This document shows, piece after piece, positions 16,151 to 16,170 of a DNA stretch of 16,170 nucleotides (the first letter of the stretch is position 1; every line of letters starts with the position of its first letter). The notes under the pieces were generated by a model. It did not search any database and had not been told where the DNA came from. It worked only from the letters and a program-made list of their open reading frames with translations. The stretch is from the NCBI GenBank assembly GCA_030849065.1, contig JASAON010001354.1, positions 1-16,170 of the forward strand, written 5' to 3'. The translations under genes and the position numbers were made by a program. Origin of the DNA: Jaenimonas drosophilae. Its lineage: Eukaryota > Euglenozoa > Kinetoplastea > Trypanosomatida > Trypanosomatidae.

Positions 16151-16170
16151 GGAGGAACCTTGGCATGACT

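Overview
This window looks like nuclear DNA of a kinetoplastid protist, most likely a trypanosomatid. All eight genes lie on the + strand, have no introns and sit head-to-tail. Seven of them have a pyrimidine-rich tract and an AG shortly before the first usable ATG, as expected where polycistronic transcripts are matured by spliced-leader trans-splicing. The spacers hold CA/GT- and CT-rich simple repeats, also common in these genomes. The genus cannot be fixed from the sequence alone. Starts were set at ATG codons; longer open frames that begin only at GTG or TTG were trimmed.

Layout: (1) 424-2400, an ORC1/CDC6-type AAA+ replication-initiator protein with Ser-rich insertions; (2) 2784-3038, ribosomal protein eL38; (3) 3357-4466, a stand-alone NDP-glucose 4,6-dehydratase resembling the first half of plant rhamnose synthase; (4) 5167-6609, a kynureninase homologue that keeps the PLP lysine but has lost several expected substrate-contact residues; (5) 7639-9789, a protein of unknown function with sperm-tail PG-rich-like motifs, possibly cytoskeletal; (6) 10205-12634, a Sec1/Munc18-family vesicle-fusion regulator with two disordered basic/proline-rich additions; (7) 12942-14576, a protein made of two tandem phosphoribosyltransferase-like domains; (8) 15377-16150, a probable mitochondrial small-subunit ribosomal protein mS34.

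The first 77 bases recur exactly at 3114-3190, in the spacer just after the eL38 gene, and both copies end at the same point. The window therefore probably starts in the 3' flank of a second eL38 copy, with the ORC-like gene lying between two copies of this flank.

The genes do not form a pathway. Co-directional genes of unrelated function are normal in a trypanosomatid polycistronic unit, where expression is set mainly after transcription. The items most worth following up are the tandem phosphoribosyltransferase, the remodelled kynureninase active site, the exact repeat flanking the ORC-like gene, and the in-frame alternative start and splice arrangement of the mS34 gene. No mobile element, CRISPR array, tRNA or rRNA gene was recognised.
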